Source: Euglena gracilis (taxonomy: Eukaryota > Euglenida > Euglenophyceae > Euglenales). Taken from it: DNA of 64,000 nt. Below, piece by piece: positions 22,605 to 33,517 of this stretch. Below the pieces are notes generated by a model. That model was given only the letters and a program-made list of their open reading frames with translations, was not told the origin of the DNA and made no database searches. Made by a program: the position numbers and the translations under genes. The stretch spans positions 54,556,838 to 54,620,837 of the forward strand of contig CP154954.1 in the NCBI GenBank assembly GCA_039621445.1, written 5' to 3'. The first letter of the stretch is position 1. The number at the start of each line of letters is the position of its first letter.

Positions 22605-24125
22605 ATTTTTTAGTTTGCTGGCATTGATTTCGATCTGAAGAGTGCCACAGGTTTGGGTCAATTTTCCCCTGAGGCCGAGTTTACCCCCCCCCCCCCCATG
22701 TCCAACGACCCCCCTATGTCCAACGACCACCCTCCCGGTCAGAGGACACCTTTTCGGAGGTTTGATGTTTTTTTTGCAGGTGTGCGAAAACCGGAGGTTT
22801 GCCAGCCCTGAAAGGCTTTTCTTCCCCGCTTGTCCTCTACCCCGCAGCCCATCGTCCATTAAAATGTTCCCTCCGGGGAGTTTTTGTGCATTATGAGCGC
22901 TCCACCGGGGAGATAGTGTTTGCGGTTGTTGAACGAGCTTCACCACACTCCCAACATTCCACCGTGACATTTTCGGGTGTTTGCCAAGTTGTATGATGGA
23001 GTGAAGATGGTTTGCACTTTCCTTGCATGTTCTCTTGACGTGATCTCCGCAACAAAATCGTCCAAGATGCCAGTTTTGGGTGCTATTTGAGTAAATATTT
23101 GTGGACAGGGCTGGAAATGGGGGCGCGAAGCGCCGGAAGGAAAATTTTGACCTGTTTGGGGGGGTTTTGGCAAACTTTTTTTTTTTTGACTCCATGTCCA
23201 ACGACCACCCCCCCCAGTCAGAGGACACCTTTTTGGTCACTACCCTATGTCCAACGACCGGTCATTGGACATAGGGGGGGCGGGGTAGTTAATTTGATTT
23301 TATATATTTGACCTTTTCTGGACAACCGATTGCACAAATTCTGCAAACCAAGCATTTAGACTCCCGGGCCAAGGGGGATCACCCAAAATGGACCAAAACC
23401 GTCTCGCGGATCACCTGCTGCATCGTTTTGAAAATGTGCAAAGATTTTGTCAGGAATCATCCATTTGTCGGAAGATTCGACAATGACCCACACAGTCATT
23501 ATACTTGTGGCACGTCCCTCGCCCGTCCACGGGGATGGCTGCCTCTGGGCCGGAGCCTCTCGATCCCACCCACCTCTCCAGCCTTTCCTCCTCCGTCGGT
23601 GCTCAGGCGAGGCCCCCTTTCCACTCCCGGCCGGTTCCCTCCCCTCACCCAGCTTTGGCGGGTACCCGGCAGGGGTTTTTTTAGTCGTGGACTGGGGAGG
23701 GAGGTGGGGTGGAGGGGTCCGGCCGCCCCCCCCCCCCCCCCCGGAGTGGGGTCACCCCAGGGGGAGTGGGTTATACTTTTCGGCGCCGAAGGCTCCGAAA
23801 TTTTTTTTGAAAAAGTGCTATTTTTAGCATTTTTCGAGATTTTTTTTGGCCATTTTCGGGGGAAAGTAAGTGGGTCCCCCGTACCCCCCGCCCCCTCCCC
23901 CCCCCCAGGGGGTGGGTGGGTGGGGGGAACCCCCCTCCCCCCGGTCTCAAAAAAAAAACCCCTGTTACCCGGCGTGGGTGGCTCCACCTGGCGCCGCCTC
24001 GTCCAACTCCACCGCCTGCCCCTCCCCTTCCTCCGCCTCCCGCCCGCCGGTGGCCTCCCCCTCCCCGGCCCCCGACCCCTCAGCTGTGCCGGCAGCGGTG
24101 GGGCCCCTGCGAGCCTGTTGATCAG
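22605..24125 (+). CDS. scattered candidate exons of an unidentified gene
   Basis: Candidates: about 22,612-22,648 (ttttttag/...CACAG/gtttgg, reading FAGIDFDLKSAT); about 22,777-22,988 with a frame including GVFVHYERSTGEIVFAVVER; and 24,084-24,125 (cccctcag/CTGTGC...GATCAG/gtcccc, reading LCRQRWGPCEPVDQ). They are on the same strand with sensible splice signals, but phases could not be linked. No function assigned. Confidence 0.3.
23670..23964. mobile_element. MITE family C, copy 1
   Basis: A 295-bp element with terminal inverted repeats CAGGGGTTTTTTT and AAAAAAAACCCCTG. Internal complementary C/G runs surround an AT-rich core containing TTATACTTTTCGGCGCC and TTTTTGGCCATTTT. Same orientation as the copy at 41,046-41,283. 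Non-coding. Confidence 0.75.
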
Positions 24126-24164
24126 GTCCCCCCCAGGAAATGGTCGGTGGACACAGAGTGATGC

Positions 24165-24556
24165 TCACCCCGCAGTGCCGGCACTGTGTGGCATTGTGTG
24201 ACACTGCGTGGTACTGCGTGGCAGTGCGGGCCGTTAACCCGCATGCAAGCGCCTTCAATGATGTGGCGCTATGCAGGCAATTTTTGGGTCATTGCTCGAC
24301 ATTTCTAGCCAGAAGTGGTCAAATTGGCCGAAAATGGCAAAACGTTGCACAAAACGACCAGCATTGCCCTTGATGGCTAGAAAAAGCCAATGACGCAAAA
24401 ACAAGTGGTTTAACGGCCCGCAGTGCCACGCAGTGCACGCGGTGCCACACGGTGCCACGCAGTGCACATGCGGTGCACACGCAGTGCCCACGCAGTGCAC
24501 ACGCAGTGCACGCAGTGCCCGTGCAGTGCCATGCAGTGCCACGAGGTGCCTGGCAT
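24165..24556. repeat. fold-back element built from GCAGTGC-type repeats
   Basis: The left arm (24,170-24,250) contains GCAGTGCGGGCCGTTAA and the right arm (24,405-24,555) TTAACGGCCCGCAGTGC, so the two can pair. TTTCTAGCCA and TGGCTAGAAA pair further inward. The right arm extends into about 14 imperfect GCAGTGCCAC/GCAGTGCACAC tandem units. Related GTGCACCGCG repeats occur at 49,565-49,645. Confidence 0.65.
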
Positions 24557-25037
24557 GCCATGCAGTGGCACTGCGGGGTGGGCATCCCCATAGATTGCTT
24601 TCACAACCACTTTTTTTCCCGATTGGGTAGTTGGGTTTGGATCAATCCCTCTGATTGTTGAACCGGAGGAGTTTTAAAATTGGTTCAAGTTGGCTTCCCC
24701 CCTGCCAACTCGGGTTTAAAAATTCTACCCACTTTCTGTACCTGAAAACTTTGCTTTGAAAACTCGATTTTGCTCCCCAAACATTTGATGCCTGTTTGGA
24801 AAAAAATTCCCAACAGGCCTTTTTGCAGATGGGTGTTCCCACTGAGATTTATGCGCAGAAAAAATGTCATTTTGAGCGGGCCAATTTACATTGCTTTGGA
24901 GAGACTTGCCATGCGTTGGCCTCCGCTGATACTTGCCAGCTTACTCTGGATTCCCCCTGGGGGATCCCGCCAGCCAGCAGCCTTTTCAAGCCTCGGACCC
25001 CTCATCGGCGACTTCTTTTTGTTATTATTATTTGCAG

Positions 25038-25058
25038 GGCCCGAAGGACAGCAGGATG
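25038..25058 (+). CDS. candidate 21-bp microexon
   Basis: A strong acceptor (ttattatttgcag) and a donor (ATG/gtaaca) bracket seven codons reading GPKDSRM. It may belong to the gene ending at 25,993, but no phase link is certain. Confidence 0.25.
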
Positions 25059-25409
25059 GTAACAGATTTTTTTTGGAGGTGGAAAAATGGGCCAAAATGG
25101 GTCGAAAATGGATTGTCCCGCCCAAAGTTGGGGTCAAAGATTTGATGTATACCATAATGTGTATGATATATGAATTTTGGTCATTTTTTGGTCATTTTTT
25201 CATTGTTTTTGTAGTTCAATTTTTTCAGTTCCTTCATTCGATTCCAGGTCAGGTCAAGTTCCAGGGAACACCATGGGGGGGGGTTGACCAGCAGCCCACT
25301 CCAGGCATCCCAAACCTTCCAGCCGCTCAGCTGGGCCCGCTATAAGGTGCCCCCTGGATGGGTGGGACCCCTGGTCTTTTTTTTCCAGAAAAATTCCTGC
25401 CCCAGAGTC

Positions 25410-25728
25410 CCAACCAGGGTTCAATCGCGGTTTGGGTGAGTGGGTGTCCCTCCCCCTCTGAACTGGAGAGCGACAATGTACCCGGGACCCCCCAAAAAGG
25501 TCAAATTTTTCCTTCCAGCACTCCGCGGCAAATATTCTTTTGCATTTTTGACACAAAAAGTGTCCAAAATGGCATTTTTGGGCGTTCTGGGGGGTCAAAA
25601 AATTTCGGCCCGCCGCTTTGCTCCGGGCCGAAAATCATTCCTCCAGACCACGCCACTGTTTAGGTGGGGGGTGTCCGCTGCTGGACCGGAGGCCCCCCCC
25701 CCCACCTGCCCTTTATCGAAGCCTGGTC
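25410..25728. repeat. MITE family A copy
   Basis: Left end CAGGGTTCAATCG, right end CCCTTTATCGAAGCCTGG. The interior has CCCAAAAAGGTCAAATTTTT, TTTTTGACACAAAAAGTG, CCAAAATGGCATTTTTGG and CACGCCACTGTTTAGGTGGG in family order. Confidence 0.65.
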
Positions 25729-25772
25729 CCAACCCAATCCCAACCCCTGGCCCAGACCCCCCCCCAGCGCAG

Positions 25773-25993
25773 CAGGCTGCCTTCGTCGCATTGATGCCCA
25801 AATCGGTCCCAAAGCCGCTGCCGTCCTCACTGTGCTGGATAGCGCCGAGCCCGTCGCTGCCGCCACCGGCTTGGACGTTCCCGGCCGGAAGGAGCGGCGG
25901 AGGCGGGCGTCGCAGGAGCCGCCCCGTGCCGCACGTGCCACACCGGCCACGATCCACCCTGCCACCCCGGCCGCCGCGGCACCCGGGTTTTGA
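25773..25993 (+). CDS. 3'-terminal exon of an unidentified gene (basic, Ala/Pro-rich tail)
   Basis: Acceptor ccagcgcag, then a GC-rich frame CLRRIDAQIGPKAAAVLTVL followed by a basic patch (GRKERRRRASQEPPRAARAT) and an Ala/Pro-rich end with TGA at 25,991. The basic cluster could be a nuclear-localisation or nucleic-acid-binding tail. A second frame is also open, but has poorer third-position usage. No family recognised. Confidence 0.45.
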
Positions 25994-26020
25994 TGGGGAT
26001 CCTCGGGATTCTCCCAATTG

Positions 26021-26050
26021 TGTGTGTGTGTGTGTGTGTATGTGTGTGTT
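26021..26050. repeat. (TG)n microsatellite
   Basis: TGTGTG array with one A interruption, just downstream of the terminal exon ending at 25,993. Confidence 0.9.
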
Positions 26051-26464
26051 TAATGAGAAAAACGCTGGCAGGCAAAGATTTCCTGAAGTGATACTCAGTT
26101 ACGGAGTGACTTTTGAAGTAAAGCTACAGAACAACGACAGCTGGTGTCATTGCCGATGTGCCATCCTCAACCCAAGTGATCGGCGACTTATCTGACATGC
26201 CGCGAAACAGTTTCCGGCTTCCGTTGTAGAGAGGGTGCCCCTGTGCCCCCCCCCCCCCGTGTCCCGGACTACAAAGCCCTCGAGGTTTGCTCTTGCGATG
26301 CATTGCATTGCACACATTGCATGCCCGCAAGCCTGAAACCATGAAACGGAAGCGGGAAAAAAGAAAACCGGGATGTTCCCCCCGTGTCCCCCCCCCCGTT
26401 TTCCCCCCGTGTCCCAACCCACCCACAGAGAGAAGGATCCCCCGCCCTCTTCGGCCCTCTGCAG

Positions 26465-26586
26465 CGGCCGGGCTGCACCCTGCCCGCCCCCTGTCGCCTC
26501 ATGTCGTGTGGCAGTGAGACACCTGCACCAAGCCTCCCACCCGCCTGGCTGCCAGAAGTCCCTGCACACCGGGAAGGCGGTGCAAG
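26465..26586 (+). CDS. candidate exon of an unidentified gene
   Basis: Acceptor ccctctgcag, donor GCAAG/gtgggg. The most protein-like frame reads VAVRHLHQASHPPGCQKSLH then TGKAVQ. Two other frames are open for part of it, so the frame is uncertain. Confidence 0.35.
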
Positions 26587-26893
26587 GTGGGGAAAATGCC
26601 GTTGCTGTTGATTGGCATTGGGACACAAACCTGGGGAACTAAACAGGTGTATGCGAGAGGGCGGCTAAATGCTGGAGGAATTGGGATACCTCTCCCGTCC
26701 TTCAGCTTTCCCAGGAACGATCAGGGCGGGCTCAAACATCCCCCGGCTTACTCCTGAAAAAAACCCCAAATGGATATAAGGACACACACAACTGCATGGA
26801 CAAATCCCAAATCCCAAATGCCCAGCCTACCCATCCATGCACGCATGCACGTAGGCACGCACACATGCTCCCACGCACGTACATGCACACACA

Positions 26894-27576
26894 CAGGGGG
26901 GGAATTGATATCTGCAATTTTCCCACAGTTTCCGCAGTTTTCCACTATTCCCACAACTTCCCGCAATTTCCACAATTTTCCCCAACTTTTTCACAATTTC
27001 CCGCAATACTTCTGCAGTTTTTTTTTCCTTTCCTCAATTTTCCCGCATAAAACCTGAAATGGAAGGCGAAATGAGTTCTGGCCATTCCTTGAACGCTTTG
27101 CAAGGCCACCCTTTTTTCTTTATTTTTTGTTGCAATTTTGCCAAAATTTGCCAATATTTGCCACTTTTGACAGACTTTGACACTTCCTGGGCCTTTTTTA
27201 AGTTTCCCCAATTCGACTTTGAAAAATTCCGCATCCTGGACTGTATTTTGCCCAAGACCAAAGTTTTCGGCAATTTTTTTTGCTGGTTTTGGATTTTTTA
27301 CCTCAGAAATTCCATTTCTCCAGAATCAGCATGTTCCCAAGGTTTCAAAGATCATGTTTTTTTTTCAGACCGTTTTATTGGAGAAAATGCGAATAACGGC
27401 TCAAAACTTACATATGTGTGGCAAAATGACCAAATTTGCGAAATTTTCAAAAGTCCCCTCCAGCGGAAGGGTGGTAATTCCCAAAATTGCAATTTCGCAA
27501 TTTTCCCGCAGTTTCTGCGATTTTCCTGCAATTTTCCTGCAATTTTTCCGAAGGCCTCCGATATCAATTCCCCCTT
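26894..27576. mobile_element. fold-back element with GAATTGATATC inverted ends
   Basis: A 683-bp element: left AGGGGGGGAATTGATATC, right GATATCAATTCCCCCT. Just inside both ends are repeated TTTCCCGCAATTTTCC-like units (26,920-27,050 and 27,485-27,550). It is flanked on both sides by CACA-type sequence. The interior is AT-rich with only short frames. Likely a MITE or fold-back transposon. Confidence 0.6.
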
Positions 27577-27982
27577 GCACATATTCACACACTTGCACAT
27601 AGGCACATACACACATATGCATACACCAAGCAACATATGGGTTTGAAAGCCCCCTGGCAATGCCTGGCAATGACAATCAGGCGCCATTAAAGCAACGGGA
27701 AACCAGAGTCCCAAGCAACGCCACTCCAGCCCTCCTTGAGGGCGAGTCTCCTCGGCTACGCCCTGCGACGCCACGCCTGCATTGGATCCTCTCAATCGCC
27801 ACCCCAGATTGGTTGAGTGTGATAGGCCGGTGCACCACAAATCAAATTGCACCGCAGAAAAGATGTTCTGTGTATTGCGGTGATTCGAAATGGGTACAAT
27901 TATTTTTTTCTGCCTGGTGCCTGTTCTTTGATTGAGGACCCCCCCCCCCCAAGCCCTTTTCCCACACCTTTCACCGAACCAG

Positions 27983-28071
27983 ATTTTCCCAGTTCACGTC
28001 CCCAGATTGAATGTCGCATGTGTAGCTTCAAGGTGCCAGAATGTGATGCCAGAGCTCATTATCTCGGATGC
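27983..28071 (+). CDS. exon encoding a C2HC zinc-finger-like motif
   Basis: Acceptor accgaaccag, donor GGATGC/gtgctg. The frame reads IECRMCSFKVPECDARAHYL then GC, giving C-x2-C-x12-H-x3-C with spacing suited to a single zinc site. Such fingers bind nucleic acid or protein partners. Neighbouring exons of the same gene were not linked with certainty. Confidence 0.5.
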
Positions 28072-28385
28072 GTGCTGCGTTCATCCCTCCGCCATAGAAT
28101 TTTTGTGTCCCCGGCGTTCTGACCCAACATCGCCAAGCAGCCCCCCGAACCCGGGTGGGGGGGTCACGGGAGGCGGTGGCTGCGGCCCGCCGTGGCCAAC
28201 CAAACCAAATTTCAGGGTGTGAAAACCGGAAGTGGTTGGGCCGCAGCGGGCCGCAACCCCAACTGAACCGCAAAGGCGATCGAAAAAGAGAATTTATGAG
28301 GTTATTTGAAGGAATAGGATTTGGGCCAGGGTTTGCAAACGGTTGAACCTTTCCCGCTCAACATCGTTTTGCTTGCCTTCTACAG

Positions 28386-28442
28386 GGTACTCAGCCGCCC
28401 AACGGGGGTTGAACGCATGGGTGGACCCGAGAAGAAGCAAGG
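28386..28442 (+). CDS. candidate exon
   Basis: Acceptor ccttctacag, donor CAAGG/gttttt; the frame reads VLSRPTGVERMGGPEKKQ. It may precede the exon at 28,701. No function visible. Confidence 0.3.
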
Positions 28443-28700
28443 GTTTTTTCCATGTGTATTAACCCTAGTTGGGCGGCTCTTTGTGGTAGCTGGTACCCTG
28501 CAGGGGCCAAATTATCACAGTATTGTGCGATGAGGTTCTGCTTTCGGCGTTTCTGTTGTGGTTGGGTGGCCACCACCCAACCAACCGCCGCATTACCTCC
28601 CGTGACTGACCCCCCCCTTCCCGAACCCAAGTCCCTGCGTTAGCTGCAAGCGTGGCCCTCCAACGCCGGCGCTCCTGCCGCCCCCCAGTGCCTCCCTCAG

Positions 28701-29269
28701 CCTGGCTTTGGGCGGGGCTTGACGTGGGGAAGGCCGACAGGGTTCAGACGGCCGGACCCCCCGACCACGTGGGCACTGACCTCCGGGATCTCGCTGGCTT
28801 TCTCCCTCCGGCGTTTCTGACGGCCAGGATTGCTGAATCGTTTGAACAACAGGTCGGGGCTTTGTCCCTGAGCCTGTTCAGCCGAAAGCCCCCCCCCCCC
28901 CCCCGAAATGGGAGGGGGTAGGACGGACCCAGGACTGACCAGGAGGGACTTCATGAACCGCCACCGGTGGTGGGTGGGCCCCGGGCCTTCCCGCCCAAGG
29001 CGGCCTCGCGTCGAGCCCCGGCCTCGGGGTTCGAGGTGGCCGACGGGCCCCGTGCCGGCCCCGGCCCGGGCCCAGGCCCCGCCGACTGGGGCGCCGCCAC
29101 GCTGGAGCTGCTGGCGCTGGCCACCCGCATCGTGGCCTCCGAGCGCGGGGCGGCGTTCTCCGCTGGCACGCGGCAGCAGATCGCGGCCCGCCCGCTGCTG
29201 GGCCGTGCCCCGCTGGGGGGGGGGGGCGTCGACAGTGCGATGCGTGTCCCGTTGTTGCACGTCGTGTGA
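28701..29269 (+). CDS. last two exons of an unidentified gene
   Basis: 28,701-28,852 lies between cctccctcag and CAACAG/gtcggg and reads HVGTDLRDLAGFLPPAFLTA then RIAESFEQQ. From about 28,978 to a TGA at 29,267 a GC-rich frame reads DWGAATLELLALATRIVASE then RGAAFSAGTRQQIAARPLLG. Both have the amphipathic composition and third-position G/C of real exons here. A C11 run lies between them. The family is not recognised; the acceptor of the last exon is uncertain, and a nonconventional boundary is possible. Confidence 0.45.
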
Positions 29270-29967
29270 AAGTGTGCAGACAAAACGGCATTGAATTTAT
29301 GGCACTGGTTAACTGATAAGGATTTGCTTTTGGCTGCTTCTCTTTAAGTTGTCTGAACACCTGCGCATGTGTCTTCTTCACTTAAAGAACCACCCTTGCC
29401 TGAGTATCCTCACCGCCAATTTACAGGGCGGGGATGTCCAATTATAAGTACTGCTAAATACTTCCACTTCCTCTCAAACACCGGCAATCTCTTCATTCTA
29501 AAGTTGGGGTATTTTATGACCCAAAAAAGACTCAGTCTGTTTTTTGGATCTATTTTTGGGTTGTTGTAAATCCCAAATATTTTTTTAAAATTTATATGAT
29601 CACTCATTTTGACCACGTTTTTGAATTTTGCTGAAAATCGGCCGTGGGCTTTATGTTTTTTATGGGGTCTCTATTTTAGGACCATCTTCTTTTGAGGGGG
29701 GGGGGGTTAGCATAGCATTACTGAATGTGATCTTTGACGCATCTTCAGCGAAAACCTCAGGTGGAATTTCAAGAGACGTTGGCACAGTCTTCGCTTCCTT
29801 AAGGATGTCATGGACTGTTTTGTATTTACCCCGCGACAAAGTGGCTTTCTTCTAACAGCCTGCAGATAGATATGCACACGACACTTCGAAGATATAGTCG
29901 TGGACACATGCACATGCCTATAAACGCATGTTTGTATCCAAATGTGCCCATCGCAAATTCTCTACAG
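29270..29967. other. AT-rich stretch with no gene seen
   Basis: Lower GC than the flanking exons, with short overlapping frames only. Ends with a good acceptor (attctctacag) of the next exon. Confidence 0.35.
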
Positions 29968-30137
29968 CAGCAGGCTGGTGGCAAGCTCTCTTCGCACCCT
30001 TCAGGACGCCCTGGACAACCCTCCCGCCACCGGAGGCCCCCTGTCTGACGAAGGGGTCGTTGCGCAACCCCACGGCTGCCTCAAAGTTGTGGGCCAGGCA
30101 CTGGCTGGGACACGGCTGATGCCCCCCCCCTACAGAG
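29968..30137 (+). CDS. exon of an unidentified gene (possibly 5' part of the cyclase gene)
   Basis: Clear acceptor (attctctacag) and donor (CAGAG/gtgtgc). The frame reads RLVASSLRTLQDALDNPPAT, then GGPLSDEGVVAQPHGCLKVV and a Pro-rich end. It is followed by further + strand exons at about 32,100 and 32,632 before the cyclase-domain exons. Whether it is the same gene is an inference from order and strand only. Confidence 0.45.
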
Positions 30138-31155
30138 GTGTGCCAGCGCAATCCTCGTAACGTGTAATTATTGTCTTTCATATGGCGGGGTTCCTCTTTT
30201 TAAGATACCTGTCCATTTATCCAATCAAAAAAGTGCCGCCGGGGGTGATCCTTGAAATAAAAAAAAAAAGCCCAATGAAATCACTATCTTTTCGACCCAA
30301 GAATGCATGGGAGTGCACAGGAATAGGATTTAAAATATTTACAAATCTCTTCCAGCCAATGTTCTGTGTCGTCTGAGATTGGCTGTGCGTGCGTGCGTGC
30401 GTGTGTATGTTTGGGCATATGCATCTGTGCGGACGGAGGGAGGCCATTTGGGATACTCTGTTCAGGTTTCTTTTCAAGGAAAGTTGCCCCCCCCCCCCGG
30501 CGCTGTGACAGGTGGGGGGTGGCGGGCGTTTTCAATCCCTGGAAGCGGGGGTCGTGTTGCCTTCGTTGTCACGGCCTGAAAATGTTCGGTGTACAGGAGA
30601 ATTTGGCTAAGTCAGGACCCAGGAGCAAACAAGAGAGAGAATGATGAAGAACCTGAGGACTTCACATCTCTTTAAAGTTTTGCAGACCCCCCGGGGGGGC
30701 TGCTGCAGCCAGCCCCAATTTTGGCCCAGCCCAGCCCCCCCCCCCCCCCCCCCCCTGGGGGGTGCTGCTAGCCCTGCTGGCCAGCCCGTTTTTGGAGGGT
30801 CCAGCCCATAATTTTTTGTCGTTAAGCCGAAAATTTTTGAAAAAAAGTGTGCGAAATTGGACAACAATGATGTTTTTTTGGGGTTGTCAGATGTCATCTT
30901 TTTCAAAATTGTGTTCTGCAGTTCAGTTTAGGCAACTGCCTGATTTCGGCCTAGCCCGGACTGGCTCAGCTCCTGTGGGGGGGGGGGGCTGGCCAGCCCA
31001 AATTTCTAGCCAGCCCAGATTTCTTGCCCTAACCCAGCAACCCCCCCCGGGTCCTTAAAGATATGTGTGATAGGGACAAAACCGGCCAATCGTCATTCCC
31101 ACCCACCACCAACACACCACAACCACACCCACACACACACACACCCACCCAACCA

Positions 31156-31216
<61 letters not shown>

Positions 31217-32003
31217 ACTCACACACACACACACACACACACAAACGGCTCACACGCTGCTCTTGCATTCGCTTGGGGTTGGACTTCACCCAACGCTTCC
31301 CTTTTGGCCGTTCCATCTCATTTGTCTCCCCGTTTCGCAATGGGAGTAATGCTCTGGTGTCCTGTGATGACATGAGGACTTTGAAGAAGCGATTTTCTGA
31401 AGGCCCTCTTCCTTTTCTCAATCTCGTTTGTTTTCCCCACCACATTCCTGAAGCCTTTTTTTTTGCTCAAGATTGGGATGTTTGAAAAGCCAGGGCAGGA
31501 TTCTCAAGGTGGGGGGGTTAAAAAACGGGCCGGAAATGCCAAAAATGGTGTTCTTTGTCACCTCAAAATTTAGTTGAAAAAGTCCAACCCAGCTGGGTGG
31601 GTTTGGGGGTGTTTGCCTGTTTCGGGAACCAGCTCGGTCCAGCCTGGCAAGACTCAGCCATCTAAACCCCACCCCTTGGAGGGGATCCTGCCAAGATGTT
31701 TTTTCCAGCCGGCTGGCGGCTGGACCCACCCCCTGGGGTCAGAAGTTCCCCGCATAGCGCCTGATCATTCCTTGTTTTTTGGCAGCTGTCCAATAAGTAC
31801 CACACCCCAGCTCATGTACGGGGTCCAGCCCCCCCCCCCCCGGGTGCCTGAATTTCTGCCCTGGCCAAGTTTTGAAGAGAGGTACGCTTTATAGGGGAGC
31901 ATTGGTCAAGCTGAAGATTGATAAGGCGCGAAGCTCCAGAAAAATGGCTTGAAAATGGAGAGAATATACTCGTAGAAATGCAAAACACACACACACACAC
32001 ACA

Positions 32004-32055
<52 letters not shown>

Positions 32056-32099
32056 AATGAAGGAAAATGAATTTTGGCCTGACGAGTTGCAACGGCTGT
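30138..32099. other. intron-like region with CA and C/G tracts
   Basis: Contains a C20 tract (30,737-30,756), a CCAGCCC-rich palindromic patch (30,680-31,040), a CA array (31,110-31,240), and a short possible exon at about 31,786-31,822 (ttttggcag/...GTACGGG/gtccag, LSNKYHTPAHV). A (CA)n(CCG)n junction lies at 31,982-32,050. Confidence 0.4.
31982..32055. repeat. compound (CA)n(CCG)n microsatellite
   Basis: About 12 CA units abut about 15 CCG units just 5' of the exon around 32,100. Expandable trinucleotide tract, intronic by context. Confidence 0.9.
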
Positions 32100-32734
32100 T
32101 GTATCTCGCAAGCGATGGGGCCGACTCGATGTGAAGGTGGCAGAGGACTGTGCGGAGGCGATTGCCTGCTTTGACCTGGAGGGAGTCTCGTGGCTGTCCA
32201 CGCTGACCAAGCCCAGCAAGATCCAGCTCGCCTTCCTGCGCATCATCAACCTGCTGGTGGAGGTCAGGCGGGGGGAGGGGCACCCCCACAACCTGTACTG
32301 GAACTCTGCGACATTGTACTTTTGAACCCAGCCCGCATTGTCCTGTTCTCACTTCTCGGCCCTGGGCATACCCCCTGCTCGAACGGAATGCCACAGCGGC
32401 CGCTGCTGTGGCTGCGCTGAGCCAGACGGTTGAGCTTCACTCGTTTCCCCCCCCCCCCCCCCCGCATTCCCCGCTCTGACCTGCCACCAGCCCGCCTGCC
32501 CCCGTCCCCCCCACCCCACCCTGTCATGGGGTGGGGATGCCCTGCCCATCTTGTCTTTCACTGCCCGTGGGTCCAATCCGCCCTTGGAAGTGTAACTGCG
32601 TTGCTCTGTGACCTTTTCCGCACGCGAGCAGGGAACGGAGGAGCTGAAGGTGGACGACCCCCGGCCGTCCCGTCGGTACTCCGGTGATGACCAGGCCGAC
32701 CTTCCCGGCAACGTCTCCCCCCCTTCCATCCAGG
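32100..32734 (+). CDS. two linked exons of an unidentified gene (possibly 5' part of the cyclase gene)
   Basis: About 32,100-32,262 (donor GGAG/gtcagg) and 32,632-32,734 (acceptor gcgagcag, donor CCAGG/gtatta) join in phase 0. The first reads VAEDCAEAIACFDLEGVSWL then SKIQLAFLRIINLLVE; the second continues GTEELKVDDPRPSRRYSGDD then QADLPGNVSPPSIQ. Helical then Ser/Pro/Asp-rich, as in a linker. No catalytic motif. Their position upstream of the cyclase-domain exons suggests an N-terminal part of the same protein. Confidence 0.5.
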
Positions 32735-33003
32735 GTATTAGGCGAGTGTTGGTTTTGCACTGGCAATCAGGGCCAAGACCCCCCTCCCCCCAGGAGGAAG
32801 TAGGTTAAATCCATACCCCCCTTTCAGACCCGGGAGCCTAAGAACCCCGGAACCAAATACTTTTCTTCAGCACTTCGCACGGAGGAAGAAAAGTTGTTAG
32901 TGTCTTGTTGAAAAGTTGTTATTCTTGTCGTTCTTTTCAAAAAAGAAAAGTGTAGTCAAAAACACCTTCCCTTTTTGTTGAGCCCCCCAAAAATGCTTTG
33001 TAC

Positions 33004-33403
33004 AGGGGGTTTGATATAAGGAGGGCGTACATGGTTTAGGTGGGGGGGTGTCCCCCCCCCCACCCCCCCTCCTCCTGCCCCCCAGGGGGGGGGGTCCGGC
33101 CCCCCCCCCCCACCTGCCAGGGGGGTCCGGACCGACCCTCGGGGGGTTCCCGGGACCCCCCCCAAAAGGGTCATTTTTTTCCTCCGGCGCTTCGCGCCAA
33201 TTTTTTTTTGCATTTTTTTTGGCACATTTTTTGCCCAAAAAGTGCCCAAAATGGCACTTTTGGTCGTTTTGGGGTGTCGAAAATTTTCGGTAACCCAGAC
33301 CGCGCAACTGTTTAGGTGGGGGGGTGTCCCCCCCCCTCCTGGCCCGCAGGGGAGGGGGGTCCGGACCACCCCCCCCCCACCTGTCCTTATATCGAACCCT
33401 GGT
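33004..33403. mobile_element. MITE family A, best-preserved copy
   Basis: A 400-bp element with inverted ends CAGGGGGTTTGATATAAGG and CCTTATATCGAACCCTGG. Inside are paired GGTGGGGGGGTGTCC / ..CCCCCCACCTG blocks at both ends, two GGGGTCCGGACC blocks, TCCGGCGCTTCGCGCC, AAAAAGTGCCCAAAATGG and GCGCAACTGTTTAGGTGG. Non-coding; other copies lie at 1,496, 3,440, 14,306 and 25,410. Confidence 0.8.
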
Positions 33404-33517
33404 CCCGACCCCCCCCTGAGGGAATGCTGAACTGCTGACGTGCAAGGAAGGCCTTCCAACGCTCCCCTCCCACCCAAGATCAATTAAGTCCGGCCTGGCG
33501 CTGACGCCACGGTCGCC

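Noticed and set aside
22551-23240. 229-codon minus-strand frame
   Set aside because: Crosses several candidate plus-strand splice sites and poly-T/C runs; low-complexity start and no domain.
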